Numbered from the stretch's first letter, positions 1 through 9,801 are shown. The stretch: 22,000 bases of DNA from Owenia fusiformis (GCA_903813345.2 CAIIXF020000336.1:1-22000), one strand, 5' to 3'. Program-made: numbers and translations. The notes: a model not told the origin generated them from the letters alone.

Positions 1-165
1 TGCTCTGTGCCATCACGGTTTGACATTTTCGGTCTAAAGGCGAAGTTGTTGATGATTAAACAGCGCCCTCTGGGCATTGAGGCATTCGTATAGGCCTGGA
101 AACAATTTTTCTATTTTCTGACAATATTATGCCACTATTTTCTGCTACATTTTAAGTGATATTTA
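1..165. other. Start of window, nothing firm
   Basis: It contains agcgccctctggg at about 62-75, a phrase that resembles those in invertebrate dispersed repeats, but no boundary or family can be set. No continuation of the ROCO gene is visible between here and the MITE. Confidence 0.35.
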
Positions 166-579
166 TAGGATATCCTATGATTTTGAGGAATATCATTTTT
201 ATCTACGAGGTGATTTTGATATCTGCACGAAAGAGCGAAGCCGGTGGATACCGCCACGATATACTCCGGAAAACCAATATGCGGAGGATATCGTGACGAT
301 ATACTCCGAAAAATTAATATGCGGAGGATATTGTGACGATATTCTCGGCTTGTTGATTTCCCCCCATATTGAACTATTTGACTTAAAAATTATTTTTCAA
401 TGATATTATACATTTAGTGCTCTACAAGTTAGTGTAGAATAAGAAGAACATCCTTTTTTCAGAATATCATTTTAATCTACTCTGTGATATTGATATATGC
501 ACTCGTTCGCTTCTCTCTCTTGTGCAGATCAATATCACCTCGTAGATAAAAATGATATTCCTCAAAATCAGGATATCCT
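166..579. repeat. Inverted-repeat element with ~70-bp arms
   Basis: Positions 166-240 (starting taggatatcct and including ttatctacgaggtgat) match the reverse complement of 511-579 almost perfectly. The arm motif gaatatcatttt/atctac...gtgatattgat/tgcac occurs a third time at 463-510, so this is a recurrent terminal motif. Between the arms lie a 40-bp tandem repeat and the AT-rich stretch 350-460. It looks like a small foldback or MITE family member. I cannot name the family. Confidence 0.6.
243..350 (+). repeat. 40-bp tandem repeat, about 2.7 copies
   Basis: Copies begin at 243, 283 and 323 with ggaggatatcgtgacgat (first copy ggtggataccgccacgat) and end in aatatgc. The unit contains the small palindrome gatatcgtgacgatat. 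It sits inside the loop of the inverted-repeat element at 166-579, which suggests a subterminal repeat array of that element. Confidence 0.75.
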
Positions 580-1690
580 AGTTATACAGGGTGTTCCAAA
601 AGTAACAGGACTGGTGCTGGTATTTTGTTAAATATGCACCAATTGTCTTCAAAATTTTACATAATGTACTTTCATGTATTGCGCAAAGTTTCGACAAAAA
701 TTATGAAACTCAGGTAGAGTTATGGTTGCTATGGTAACATGACATCACAATACCCGGGGCAACATTCCACGCAGAAAGTTTCACAGACTTTAAGCATTTT
801 GTCCATCCCATATCAAAGTTGAAATGCAACAACTGGAGGTAATTACATTTGCTACACATCTTTTGATATTCCTATGTATCCTCTACTTTGAAAGGTAGGC
901 TCCTCTTTGGTCAGTGCAAGAGTAGCACTCTGTATTCATGACTCAAACACATGAGTGAAGAACTTGGAGAAGGTCATTCTCACTTGGAGAAGGTCGCATT
1001 CTCATTTATAAAGGTCTTACCGCACTGATTAGCAAATCCATTCTCCATATAAGTAAAAATTAGATATTGCATGATCAGAAGAGAATGGTGCATAGTCTCA
1101 GACCTCAAGATCTAGCTCCTTTATAGCTGAAGTGGTCTTTAATGCTGACTTGCGGACAGGCGGGTTTCAATACGGATTACTGGCCACAAATTGAGTATTT
1201 TCAAAAAAGCAGACTGTTATACATAGTGATATTCCAGGAAATTAAGTAAATATTATTATTATGAAATCATACTTGAATCTGAGTTGTATTGCAAGACCAT
1301 TACAACAAAGCAACTAATAAGACAAACAAAAAATGTTGTACTGTAATAGGTGAATTAGCTACTTTCTTCAGAAAATCAAAAATGTTAGATATCACATTTT
1401 CATGGAATAGTTGCCCCGGGTATTGTGATGTCATGTTACTATAGTAACCATAACTCTATCCGCATCTTATCATTTTTTCTGAAACTTTGGAATATTAGTC
1501 GCGATACTTCAAAGTACAATTTGTGAACATTTGAAAACACTTGGTACAGAATTGACAAAATGCCAGCACCAGTCCTGTTACTTTTGGAACACCCCGTATC
1601 ACCGAATAGATTAAAATGATATTCTGAAAAAGTCATAGAATGTTCTTATTATCCTATACTTACTAGTAGTGTATACTAAATGATTAATAA
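404..1690. repeat. Outer inverted repeat split by the MITE
   Basis: The segment 404-486 (catttagtg..., aagaacatcc, cagaatatcattttaatcta) matches the reverse complement of about 1604-1690 (gaatagattaaaatgatatt, ctgaaaaagt, gttcttatt, ctaaatgatta). The right arm stops where the MITE begins. The arrangement therefore dates the events: this foldback-like repeat was present before the mariner-like MITE landed in it. Confidence 0.55.
587..1596. mobile_element. Tc1/mariner-like MITE, TA target duplication
   Basis: The ends are cagggtgttccaaaag at 587 and its near-exact inverse ending at 1596, flanked by TA on each side (585-586, 1597-1598). The inverted terminal repeats are long, about 190 bp: 587-775 pairs with 1405-1596, with well-preserved blocks such as aacaggactggtgctgg and catgacatcacaatacccg. 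The 1,010-bp length, the TA duplication and the CAGGGTGTTCC end fit a non-autonomous IS630/Tc1/mariner element. The interior has no coding potential that I can support. It has inserted into older inverted-repeat DNA, whose arms now lie on either side. Confidence 0.85.
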
Positions 1691-1820
1691 GTGTACTAAA
1701 TAAATACTGATAAATAGATTTTGATACTGGTTGCCAAAGTCATAATAATATTGATCATGCTTAACACTAATCAGGTGATCGCCGTTGCATTTTGCCCATG
1801 CATTTGAATACCATACTTAC

Positions 1821-1943
1821 ATTTTTATGTTTAGACCATTTCTCAGAGAACTCCTTTGTAGATGTATGTATGTGAATGTTTTCTTTATCAAAATATTCTT
1901 CACTGTCTGTACTTTCTGGATTAGAACTCTCGGAGTCGGAATC
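1821..1943 (-). CDS. ROCO gene, acidic tail exon downstream of COR
   Basis: A T-rich acceptor (taattttaaag) before 1943 and a consensus donor (AAAAAT|gtaagt) at 1821 delimit 123 nt, exactly 41 codons, phase 0 in and out, matching the phase 0 end of the COR exon. The peptide opens with an acidic Ser-rich run (DSDSESSNPESTDSEEYFDK) and ends with a charged KEFSEKWSKHKN. It looks like a flexible, possibly casein-kinase-type phosphorylated linker to a further C-terminal module outside the recognisable part of this window. The intron between it and the COR exon (1944-3726) contains the CGTTC-rich element. The gene does not visibly stop here: no in-frame stop precedes the donor. Attribution to the same gene rests on strand, phase and position. 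Confidence 0.68.
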
Positions 1944-2229
1944 CTTTAAAATTAGAATATTAGTAATACTAAGCATTTTTATGTTTAATATAAAACGAAA
2001 GAAATTCAAGCAAAGAAAGTGTATGCAGTAATTCATAATTCTTGAGTAATGCAAGACTAGATGATCCGTATCTCAAAACAGCCAATTGAGTATTTTATAA
2101 TACCGTAAAAGAGCTAAAACAATATACTATATATTAGTGAGTTTAAGATTAGCGTAAATTGCCCATATAAGGTATTTACCTATACCTTATACGTAGTTTG
2201 TTATTGCACTAAGCGGTATTTTACTAAGT

Positions 2230-3042
2230 TACCCCCCTATCACACCAAACTAGTTCTTACCCGTTCTTGCCAGTCCTACGAAAATGTCGTAAAACGGGCT
2301 CAATCTGGCTGTGGTCGGGAAATATGTCTAAAATAATTAGCTACTTCGTTCATAAACAGTCTTCAATACGTCCATCTCGTTCGCAGTTCGTTCAGGTCGC
2401 ACCACGTCGGTGTGCAACGGCGTATAACGCGTCCCTTAGTCTAAAAGGTCATCATGACCTGATTACAGAACGGTATGGTCGCCATCGAAGTTTGAATTGA
2501 TTCAAAATTCTAAATCACATTCCCCGTCCGGGAAAGTCCATGAAGTTCGTACATAGACCTTAGAAAGTTGCAGCTACGTTCATTCCGTTCGCACATAGTT
2601 TAAAACCAGTTTTGAAGCACGGAGTGGCAACTTGTTTGGTGTGATTGCTATATTTTTGCTAATTCGTTCATAAGCAGTCTTAAATACGTTCTTAATTAGT
2701 TTAAACACGTTTGCAATTGGTTCAACCTCGTTCTCAATACGTCCTCAGACAGTTCAATTCGTTGTTAAAACGTCCCTAGTAGGATTGAAGTACGACGGTT
2801 CCGTTCCTAGTACGTCCAGCTCGTTGTTAGTACATTGTCACTCGTTCTAATTGTAGAACGTATCGACCACGAGAAAATTTTGAGCATGTTCTAAGTTCTA
2901 GAGGACCTACCCGTTCGAGTACGTTCGATGAAGTTTATAAATAGACCCCAAACGGTTTTTAGTACGTCCAGTCCGTTCATACACAGTTGAAGCCCGTTTT
3001 CGAGAACGTAGTGAGAACTAGTTTGGTGTGATAGTAGGGTTA
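2230..3042. mobile_element. CGTTC-rich element with matching inverted ends
   Basis: The left end (ctatcacaccaaactagttct from about 2238) is the inverse of the right end (gagaactagtttggtgtgatag, 3013-3034), with looser taccc/gggta matches outside, giving about 813 bp. The interior is packed with CGTTC, ACGTCC and GTTCG words and is much richer in CpG than its surroundings. It is internally duplicated: a right-end-like gtttggtgtgatt recurs at 2634, followed by ttcgttcataagcagtct, which echoes ttcgttcataaacagtct at 2345. No protein motif is found. This is a non-autonomous element of unknown superfamily, lying in the intron between the COR exon and the acidic tail exon. The target duplication is not clear. 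Confidence 0.65.
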
Positions 3043-3726
3043 CAGGGTTTGCGATACGTATATTTACCTATAAATGGCCGAAGATAGGTAATTCAAAAGC
3101 GTATGTTTTTATCCAAAAAAATATGTGACTTGTAGATCAAATATCATTCATTAAACTTTAAATTAGTGACAACAGACATTTATTATTCGATCTGCATAGA
3201 AATGGAGTGGTCGAACACAACCATTGATGCGATAAACAATGCCATGTGCTGATGCATAAAATTGATGAATTTACACATTCTTCACCAATTTTTGTTTTGC
3301 TTACTCTAAATGTATGAATTTTTTCATTTTGTTTTATTTGTTTAATTGTTCTATTTTGTCATTCTCATTGCTGGGTCATGCTAGAAATTTAACACTTCGC
3401 CTTAAGTCAATGCCCCATTAGCAATACCCCCGCCATTACAGTAGCTACACTACGCCCCGTCTCTGAAATGTAAAACAGCTCTTGGTGGTGACATATACTG
3501 GCAAACAAACGCCATACTCGCCACCGCAAGGGTTTTATCCTAAAATTAGCATGTCATTTTTATCATAAATTGTTGAATACTATTTTGTAGCCCTTTACGT
3601 TAATCTTAAACTCATTTTACAAAGCGCATTACCTATACGTATCCGTACCAAACATACGGTTAGGGATAGGTATATGTATATTTTTACACTAATCTTAACC
3701 TCCCTAATATACAAAAATATGCCTAC
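3043..3726 (-). other. Intron downstream of the COR exon
   Basis: No coding support. The minus-strand frame of the COR exon remains open to a stop at 3595-3597, but that extension is low-complexity (KIYIYLSL) and is best read as intron. A small imperfect hairpin (ttacctatacgtatcc / ggttagggataggtata) lies at about 3630-3675. The stretch 3390-3540 is richer in GC than its surroundings and may be an old repeat that I cannot identify. Confidence 0.5.
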
Positions 3727-4932
3727 CATGTGTGCAGTGTTGTACCATAGCTTATATTGATCCAGTTTTATTGAATGGTGGTGGGATTTACATTGTTTTT
3801 GACCACGATTAATATCCTTTTCTGAAATAGGCACTAAAGTTCGCCTTTCCTCTTCCACATTCGGACATATGCACCTTACAGATATCTCAGGATCGACATT
3901 TGGACAATAGTTCTTTATGGTTGTCATCAGCATTGCCTCGATGTCCTCGCGGATTTTGATACACATAGCGTTGTTCTCCTGATCCGTTCTTTCTTCCAAT
4001 GTTTGGTGGATTTTCATCTCTAGGTGATTGTCTTCAGCTAAAAGTGTTAATACACAACAGCCATCACCAACTTCAAACCTAGCGTAATCAAAGAACGCAT
4101 TGCCATATAAAGGCCATATATTCTTTAGGCAGATTTTGGCGACTACCCTGTGAAATAGCCCTCTGGGGAAAAAGGTGAATTTGTAGAAAAGCGTGCCACC
4201 AACTAGTTGTTGGTCTTTAATGAAATCACTTGGCTCTGGTTTGGGAAGTAGACAAGGAACAAAGAACTGTCGTTTCCCCTGAGTAATTTCCTGGTTATTT
4301 CCAAATGAACCGATCAAGTCAAAACGTTGCATAAGTTCTATCATTATGTCGCTATGAATCGATATATCAGGGTATAGCTCCTTCCAGACAGTTAGAATAA
4401 ATTCTTCGTGAAGTACACCGTCTTTATCCAGCCTCTCCCAGACAGTGCTATCAAATTTGTTCCGTCCACTCGGGACTCTGTGGAACTCTGGCACTGTTAT
4501 TATACTCTTGAAAACATCGATGAGCCACTGAGGATCAAGAATCACTAGATCACAGAGGTTGTTTTCATTGAAGAAAATCATGTCTCCGACTGAGTGATAG
4601 AATTCAAGGCAAGCTGTGACAGATGCTTCGTCTATTCCTTCTTTCAAACCAATCGCTTTAACTTGTTCAAACTTAAGAAAGCGCACTGGCTCTCGAACTT
4701 TTAATCCACGAAGATTTTTCTCAAGAAGCAACCATTTAATAGGTACCTCCTGCCCCCAGAATCCTTGAGCTTCTGCTAGTTGAACGATTGTCTTCTTTAG
4801 TTCGTCCAACTCATGGTCGTCATCGGATTTGTTATCAACTGCAATGTATCGTGTGTGAACATGATGAAAGTATACTTTGCCATGGAGGTAAGTTTCTATC
4901 TTGTGAAAATAGTCGTTTATATACTTGTCAGT
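3727..4932 (-). CDS. ROCO gene, large exon encoding the end of Roc and the COR domain
   Basis: This 1,206-nt exon (402 codons, phase 0 at both ends) runs from an aatttcatttcag acceptor to ATG|gtaggc. The first 45 residues (TDKYINDYFHKIETYLHGK, then YIAVDNKSDDD) end the Roc domain. The rest is a COR (C-terminal of Roc) domain: EVPIKWLLLEKNLRGL, FLKFEQVKAIGL, then the hallmark YHSVGDMIFFNENNLCDLVI and LDPQWLIDVFKSIIT, followed by a winged-helix-like QRFDLIGSFGN, FFVPCLLP, and a beta-rich half (FYKFTFFPRGLFHRVVAKI). COR mediates dimerisation in ROCO proteins. The frame stays open past the donor into the intron to a stop at 3595-3597, but those last residues look random, so I end the exon at the donor. 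No kinase domain follows, unlike LRRK proteins. Confidence 0.93.
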
Positions 4933-5688
4933 CTGAAATGAAATTTAAACTACAGATGATAGTGTCGCAATTTTACGGTCATATTGAATTTCACAGCGCG
5001 TTGAGTTTCCATTACCCCAAAATATTATCTTCGTTTTGTTCGCACATGGATTTACAACTATAAATGGTTCCTGCAAATTAAATTGAAATACATTTAAATA
5101 GTATCTGACACGGCTTTTAAATGTGAGAAACTATACTTTTTTTATGAAAAAGTTGTTATAGTTTGGATTATTGGAATTTTGAACGTTATAACAGCAAAAG
5201 ATTATGATTGTTCTACACTCAGTATGATATATGGAGTAAATCTTCCAGTATTCAAGAATTTTACTACCAGTTTACATACCTGTCTGGTTTTCTTAAGTCG
5301 TAGCATATTTAGAAAACGTCGGGACCAAGACTAGAACATAAACCAAAGTGGTTTAAAGCTAGAGTTAGAGTAACAAGGGGTGACAAATTTGATAGCAACA
5401 TTTACACTTGATCTACCAATATCATTCTTTCCAATACTCTTGTTTCTTTTGTACTCTACTCTTCTATTATGCATTCGGGCGATTGAAGAGATTTTTGAAA
5501 ATAATGTATAATGAAAAAAATCTCTAAAAAATATCTCCCAAAAGATCCATAATATTTTCATACATACATTTAGAGGAACTAACACAAACTTTTTGAGTAC
5601 TAGATATAAAAAAGAGAAGTGTAACACAAAAGAAATGAATAAGCTATATGTTTCTTATACTACCTTCAAACATTTTGTGGGGCCTTAC
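4933..5688 (-). other. Intron between the GTHKD and COR exons
   Basis: AT-rich intron sequence. The only candidate coding element is the 51-nt phase 0-0 microexon listed separately. Another acceptor-like aatttgcag lies near 5071, but the sequence after it is closed by a stop before the COR exon and has no matching donor. Confidence 0.55.
5280..5330 (-). CDS. Possible 51-nt microexon between the G4 and COR exons
   Basis: A good acceptor (tttggtttatgttctag) before 5330 and a consensus donor (ACAG|gtatgt) at 5280 enclose 51 nt, open only in the phase that both neighbouring exons demand (0 in, 0 out). It would add 17 residues (SWSRRFLNML, then RLKKTRQ) between GTHKDAHNV and TDKYIND. Only one of the three frames is open, and it is the right one, but short windows pass this test fairly often. 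The basic peptide has no recognised motif. It may be an alternatively used cassette or chance. Confidence 0.3.
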
Positions 5689-5807
5689 CACATTATGAGC
5701 ATCTTTATGTGTCCCGACTATGATGACAGGGGGGCTCAGTGATTGGGTTTCAGGAGATGACTTCCCAGCATGAGTGTGGATTGAATTCAACCAGTAATCA
5801 AGGTAGT
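5689..5807 (-). CDS. ROCO gene, Roc exon with GTHKD (G4)
   Basis: The acceptor is tttactttttaag| before 5807. The preferred donor is GTG|gtaagg, ending the exon at 5689 (119 nt, phase 1 in, phase 0 out). The translation reads DYLDYWLNSIHTHAGKS, a Ser/Pro stretch, then PVIIVGTHKDAHNV. IIVGTHKD is the G4 guanine-specificity motif (T/NKxD), preceded by the expected WLNSIHTHA helix. Joined directly to the COR exon it gives AHNV followed by TDKYINDYFHKIETYL, which fits the usual spacing to the helix after G4. A longer form that runs on to GAAG|gtagta near 5660 is possible but would need a different downstream phase. The core is firm; the 3' border is slightly less so. Confidence 0.87.
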
Positions 5808-6359
5808 CTTAAAAAGTAAAATGAGGGGATGTGGAAACTCAGAAGAAAGAATATCGTCCATAATCATCTAAAATAGTACTGGAGTTTATCGCTATCTATA
5901 TATCGCTAACAGTATTTATTTAAATGGGGTGCGTGTTTAAAAACCTTTTTATTAAGGTGCATTTGTGTACTTTTCAAGTGCTTATAACGACTAGTTGACG
6001 AAACACTCGAGAAAATGATTCCTATGCATAATAACAATTGCCTAAAACAGCTGAAGTGTACGTAGTGATTATCCATCAACAATATAGAAATTGCATTTCA
6101 TATTGTACGAATAGCGACAAGAAAAGGTAAACGTTAACATATCAATACCGTTAGGTACTGATATTTTTCATTATCATATCACTGTCATCTTCCTCACTCT
6201 CTGATTGGTCAATGTGCAATACATGACTGAAATTTAAAAGGGACATTCAACTGCTGCACATAACATATCATAGAACATGTCATAACTCAATATGAGTTAT
6301 GACATTCATATTCACTGAACGATCAGTTAATTTAATCAGTATTATATGCATGTACCTAC
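5808..6359 (-). other. Intron between the DFGGQ and GTHKD exons
   Basis: About 550 bp of AT-rich DNA bounded by gtaggt and tttttaag splice sites. I see no repeat, motif or RNA gene in it. Confidence 0.6.
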
Positions 6360-6561
6360 CTTTGACCTTCTCCGGGGCGGCAGTATCACGTTTTGGTCCA
6401 CGGCGTGATTGTCTAATTGTATCAACTTTGTCATCCAGGTCCTTAGTTAGGTCTACAACCAACAGATAGATGGCTCTGTCCGTTAAGAACGTTTGGTGCG
6501 TTGTGTAGAAGACGTGCTGTCCACCAAAGTCCCAAAAGGATAATTTCAGCTGATTTTCCTC
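6360..6561 (-). CDS. ROCO gene, Roc exon with DFGGQ (G3/switch II)
   Basis: The acceptor is tttcacatcccag| before 6561 and the donor is AAAG|gtaggt at 6360. The exon is 202 nt, in phase 0 and out phase 1. It encodes LKLSFWDFGGQHVFYTTHQ and then TFLTDRAIYLLVVDLTKDL. DFGGQ is the G3 (DxxG) motif; the Gly-Gln pair and the YxTHQxFLT continuation are typical of Roc domains, as is the hydrophobic strand YLLVVDL. The tail (RQSRRGPKRDTAAPEKVK) is basic and low in hydrophobics. This exon is the strongest single diagnostic of a Roc GTPase in the window, and it joins in frame with the exon at 5807. Confidence 0.9.
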
Positions 6562-6730
6562 CTGGGATGTGAAAGTATAGAAATAATAGGAATGAAAATG
6601 GCCATCGTACATTACAGTTAACGAAGTGGAAGCAAGTGAGGTTTACATTCAAGCAATGATTATTTTTCAATAATTAAGTTACAAAAAGTAATTGAAATTA
6701 AGCTTGATTCATGAGGTCATTCGAACTCAC

Positions 6731-6840
6731 CCGATTTTTACCATCTTCTAAACTTAAGAACTTGCTTTTTATTGTATCTGGTATGCGATCTGGAGGAATA
6801 GTACAAGTAGCACCTGCACTGCTATCTCTAACACGTTCCC
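6731..6840 (-). CDS. ROCO gene, Roc linker exon before switch II
   Basis: The exon begins after a T-rich acceptor (tatattttag) and ends at CGG|gtgagt. It is 110 nt: two bases complete a Gly codon carried over from the 93-nt exon, and 36 codons follow, so it enters in phase 1 and leaves in phase 0. The peptide starts ERVRDSSAGATC, continues IPPDRIPDTIKSKF and ends EDGKNR. No motif is recognisable by itself. Its support is the splice sites and exact phase agreement on both sides, giving KNR followed by EENQLKLSFWDFGGQ. It belongs to the variable segment between switch I and the beta strand leading to the G3 motif. It is AT-rich like the introns, so it would be easy to miss without the frame argument. 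Confidence 0.72.
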
Positions 6841-7099
6841 CTAAAATATAACAAAATATGCAACAAGAAGTATTCACCTGATGTTATGTACACATTAACT
6901 CTAAAAGTTATGTTATATACTCAGGGACCCAAGTTCTGAGAAACAGCTAGAAAGTGAAAATGGATATTGGAGAGTATTACGCGAGATTTTTTCAGTTCTT
7001 GTTGGAAAATAAGTTACTTTTATGATGTGGGGTGATATCTAGAGTTTGAGACTTGCGAAAATAAGATATCTTCATCTTTATACCCCCCGCCCTATAATT

Positions 7100-8280
7100 T
7101 TAGGGGGGTCAGAAGAAAATAGACTTTAATTCATAACTTTGGAAGTATATGAGATACAAACTTAATTTTTTCACCAACATTTATGAAATAACATCAGTAA
7201 TGAAGAAAAAATATTTTGAATGAAAAAAAGCTAATTTGCATAATTTAACCCTTAAACTGCCATAAAAACTAGTAAATGACGAAATGATGTTATATCACAT
7301 TTACTGTTATTGCCTTCATATGAAGTTATAACTTATGAAATAATTCCTAAAAATGCATCTATATATGTATAATGATTGTGCATAATATTAGAAGTGTATC
7401 TTACATAAAGACTGTGAAAAAAATTCTCCCCCTATCCAGATTTTTGAGGGGAGGGGGTCAAATAAAAATGGACTTTAATTCATAATTTTAAAAGTATATG
7501 AGGAACAAACTTAATTTTTTCACCAAAGTTTATGTAATAACATCAGTAATTCAGAAAAAATATTTTTGATACGCAAATAAGCTAATTTGCATAATTTAAC
7601 CCTTATACAGTCATTAAAAGTGTTAAATGACGATGCGATAAAATACGACATTTACTCTAATTGACCTCTCATGAAGTTTTAACAAATAAAGTAATTCCTA
7701 AAAATGCATCTATATATGTATAACAGATGTGCAAAATATTAAAAGTGTATCTTACATAACGACGCTGAAAAAATTGTCCCCCTACCCAGATATTTGAGGG
7801 GGGTCAAATGGAAATGGACTTTAATTCATAACTTTGGAAGTATATGAGGTACAAACTTAATTCTTTCACCAAAATTTATGTTATAACTTCAGTAATTCGG
7901 AAGAAATATCTTGATATGAAAATAAGCTAATTTGCATAATTGACCCTTATACAGTCATAAAAAACGTTAAATGACAAAGTGATGAAATACGAAATTTACT
8001 TCAATTGACTTCTATGAAGTTATAACTTGTGAAATAATTCCTAGAAATACATTTACAACGGGTATGCACAATATAAAAAGGGTATTGTATATAATGAGTG
8101 TGAAAAAATCTCACACCCTACCCTAATATTTTAGGGTTGGGGGAAGTTAAAAGAAAATAATAAACTTTGATTCATAACTTTTAAATCGTATAAGAAAGAG
8201 CTTATACATGTATTTCTTCGCCAGAATATTGAGAAATCACATCAAGAATGAAACAAATATTACATGGAAACAATATTATA
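7100..8280. repeat. Left-arm tandem array of ~347-bp units (about 3.5 copies)
   Basis: Each unit has the same order: a run such as aggggggtca, then gactttaattcataac, a ttttttcaccaa stretch, agctaatttgcataatttaa, cccttatacagtca, aattcctaaaaatgcatcta, then cttacataa and a C-rich run (ccccctacccagat). Spacing between successive units is 349, 346 and 346 bp. The last unit diverges after about 8200 and stops where a microsatellite-tailed LINE fragment begins (ctagtagtagtag at 8281). Sequence identity between units is high but clearly not perfect, with several indels. Confidence 0.85.
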
Positions 8281-8325
8281 CTAGTAGTAGTAGTAAATTT
8301 ATTAATTAAAGTCTAACACAGTCAT

Positions 8326-8450
8326 TTAGGCAAACAGACTTAATCGTTCATTTTCAAACATATGACATTCTACTTTAAAGTGAGTTTCTGTCTCCATAGA
8401 CTGTCCACATAGGCACGATCTCTGGTCTATGGGAGTTGCGTTATTATTTC
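8326..8450 (-). pseudogene. LINE-like reverse transcriptase tail (Cys/His motif) fragment
   Basis: Reading the minus strand gives IDQRSCLCGQSMETETHFKV, then ECHMFENERLSLFA and a stop at 8326-8328. The pattern RxCxxC...ETxxHFxxEC...R is the zinc-binding-like C-terminal tail of many invertebrate non-LTR retrotransposon polyproteins. Upstream the frame meets a stop (TGA) within about 30 bases, so only the tail survives. Just beyond the stop, the minus strand ends in a CTA trinucleotide run (8281-8294), as expected for the 3' microsatellite of CR1-like elements. It is a 5'-truncated dead copy lying inside the foldback element. Confidence 0.5.
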
Positions 8451-8712
8451 AATATAAAAACAAACTATCATTGGATGTATTACACTTGTTTGCAGCATCC
8501 AAAATGATATTAGAGCATTACCACTAACTATGGATGCATTTTTGGTTTATAACAATTATACATTTCAATGAATGCTGACAAACCACTTTTTGAGATTCCA
8601 GAGCCAGGGAATGAATTTGGATGTCAAGTGGTTCATATTACTCTTGAGACCATTAAAATGACCAAAAAAACCGAAACTTGATATAACAAAAATCCCAAAG
8701 TCATTTTGCCCA

Positions 8713-8832
8713 TGCAAACGATACAAGGACAAAGCAATATGTTAAACCACTTGCTCATGTGCCACTGCAGGTACAGAATGTTTTGCTGCATGTTCATGCG
8801 GCTCAAAGGAAAGTGAGGGTGGACGGGAATAA
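8713..8832 (+). pseudogene. Broken cysteine-rich (CXC/tesmin-like) fragment
   Basis: One plus-strand frame shows CKRYKDKAIC, a stop codon (8743-8745), then TTCSCATAGTECFAACSCGS and a second stop at 8830-8832. The spacing CxxxxxxxxC, TCSC, CxxxCSC resembles the zinc-binding CXC (tesmin/CRC) repeat found in chromatin proteins and in the products of some invertebrate transposons. The internal stop, the short length and the location in the core of a foldback element argue for a remnant of cargo or of an older transposon gene. A different frame stays open further downstream to 8998 but has no recognised motif. The homology is tentative. Confidence 0.35.
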
Positions 8833-9488
8833 GTGGATTAACCCAAACATATATGATGACATTTTCACTGCATCAGGTACCTACAACCTAGAATATGACA
8901 CCAGTCCCCACAGTGACTCTGAATATGGTTCAATAAACTTTAGAATTGTTATGGTTACCTTTTTAAGGGTTATTCTGAAACATTGCAAGTTCAATTAAAC
9001 TCAATTTATTCATACATTTAATCATTATGTGTACACATATTATTGACAATAGGTGGCACCACAGGTGATTCTTAAATACCCGTACATATAGTAGTTAAAT
9101 CATGAAGTATATCATTATGTTGTCAAAGAATCAAACCGGAATGTAATCACAAAAGTTAGATTATAATAAATAAAGGTATGGGGGATCCATGATGCTCGTT
9201 TCATTTGAAGCCAAGAAGGTGCCATATGCCATGGGGAAATTTTATGAATGTGTAGCTTCATAATTATTATTTAAAGATACCAGGCTACCGCATTGACGCA
9301 AATAATCGTTAAAAGTGTGATTCTTATAAAATATTAGTTATTATTTTACCTTCCCCAAGGTTGGTATGGTCAGAATTATTATTTTAGATCTTAAGTAGTT
9401 TGGAGCAGCCCCCAGGTTGGCCCATGTACTCCCTTGAGAGCCTTCCCTTCTTACTGAAGAAACAAGAAATGATATAGTCAACTAATGA

Positions 9489-9801
9489 TTAATAAGCTAA
9501 GAGAATATGCTTCTTCAGTTTTGATTTAAGAAAAGAAATGGAATTTGACTTTTTTATTTCTTCTGGGAGATTGTTCCATATGGAGTAACCACTAAAGGCT
9601 ATTGTTTTTTGCCATAATTTTCAATTTTGCTTTAGGAAGGGTTGAGTTTGATTTGCCTCTAGCATTATATCTATGAAAATCTCCATGGGCATTGAAATAG
9701 TTGGGAAAAATAGCTTCATAATTGTTGATATCATTTTTCCATTTAAATGCTAGTATTAAGAAAGGATATATTGTCAAAGTCCTTACTTCATGTGAAGTCA
9801 A
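9489..9801 (-). pseudogene. Decayed non-LTR retrotransposon RT C-terminus
   Basis: On the minus strand one frame reads LAFKWKNDINNYEAIFPNYF, then HRYNARGKSNSTLP. After a frameshift near 9605 a second frame reads IAFSGYSIWNNLPEEIKKS, then ISFLKSKLKKHILLAY and a stop at 9489-9491. The HxYNTRGKS, WNxLPxxI and FKxxLKxxLL motifs are the usual C-terminal thumb/tail signature of LINE reverse transcriptases in invertebrates. The fragment is 5'-truncated where the foldback arm begins (about 9838). The frameshift and lack of the catalytic domain mean it is inactive. Confidence 0.6.

Noticed and set aside
243-350. CRISPR-like array
   Set aside because: The copies are contiguous with no unique spacers, and the sequence context is that of an animal genome.
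2267-2500. Plus-strand 77-codon open frame
   Set aside because: It lies wholly in the CGTTC-rich repeat element, and its Arg/Ser-rich translation simply reflects the repeated words.
3595-3726. Continuation of the COR open frame beyond HM to the stop at 3595
   Set aside because: The residues after the ATG|gtaggc donor become low-complexity and unlike any ROCO tail, and the phase 0 acidic exon at 1943 offers a consistent continuation.
4788-5063. Plus-strand 91-codon open frame
   Set aside because: It lies opposite the start of the COR exon and its intron; the minus strand carries the protein signal.
5070-5080. Acceptor-like aatttgcag as the start of another exon
   Set aside because: The frame that would join to the COR exon is closed by a stop just before the better acceptor at 4933, and no matching donor is present.
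6443-6670. Second minus-strand frame overlapping the DFGGQ exon
   Set aside because: It is an out-of-frame shadow of the true Roc exon and crosses its splice acceptor.
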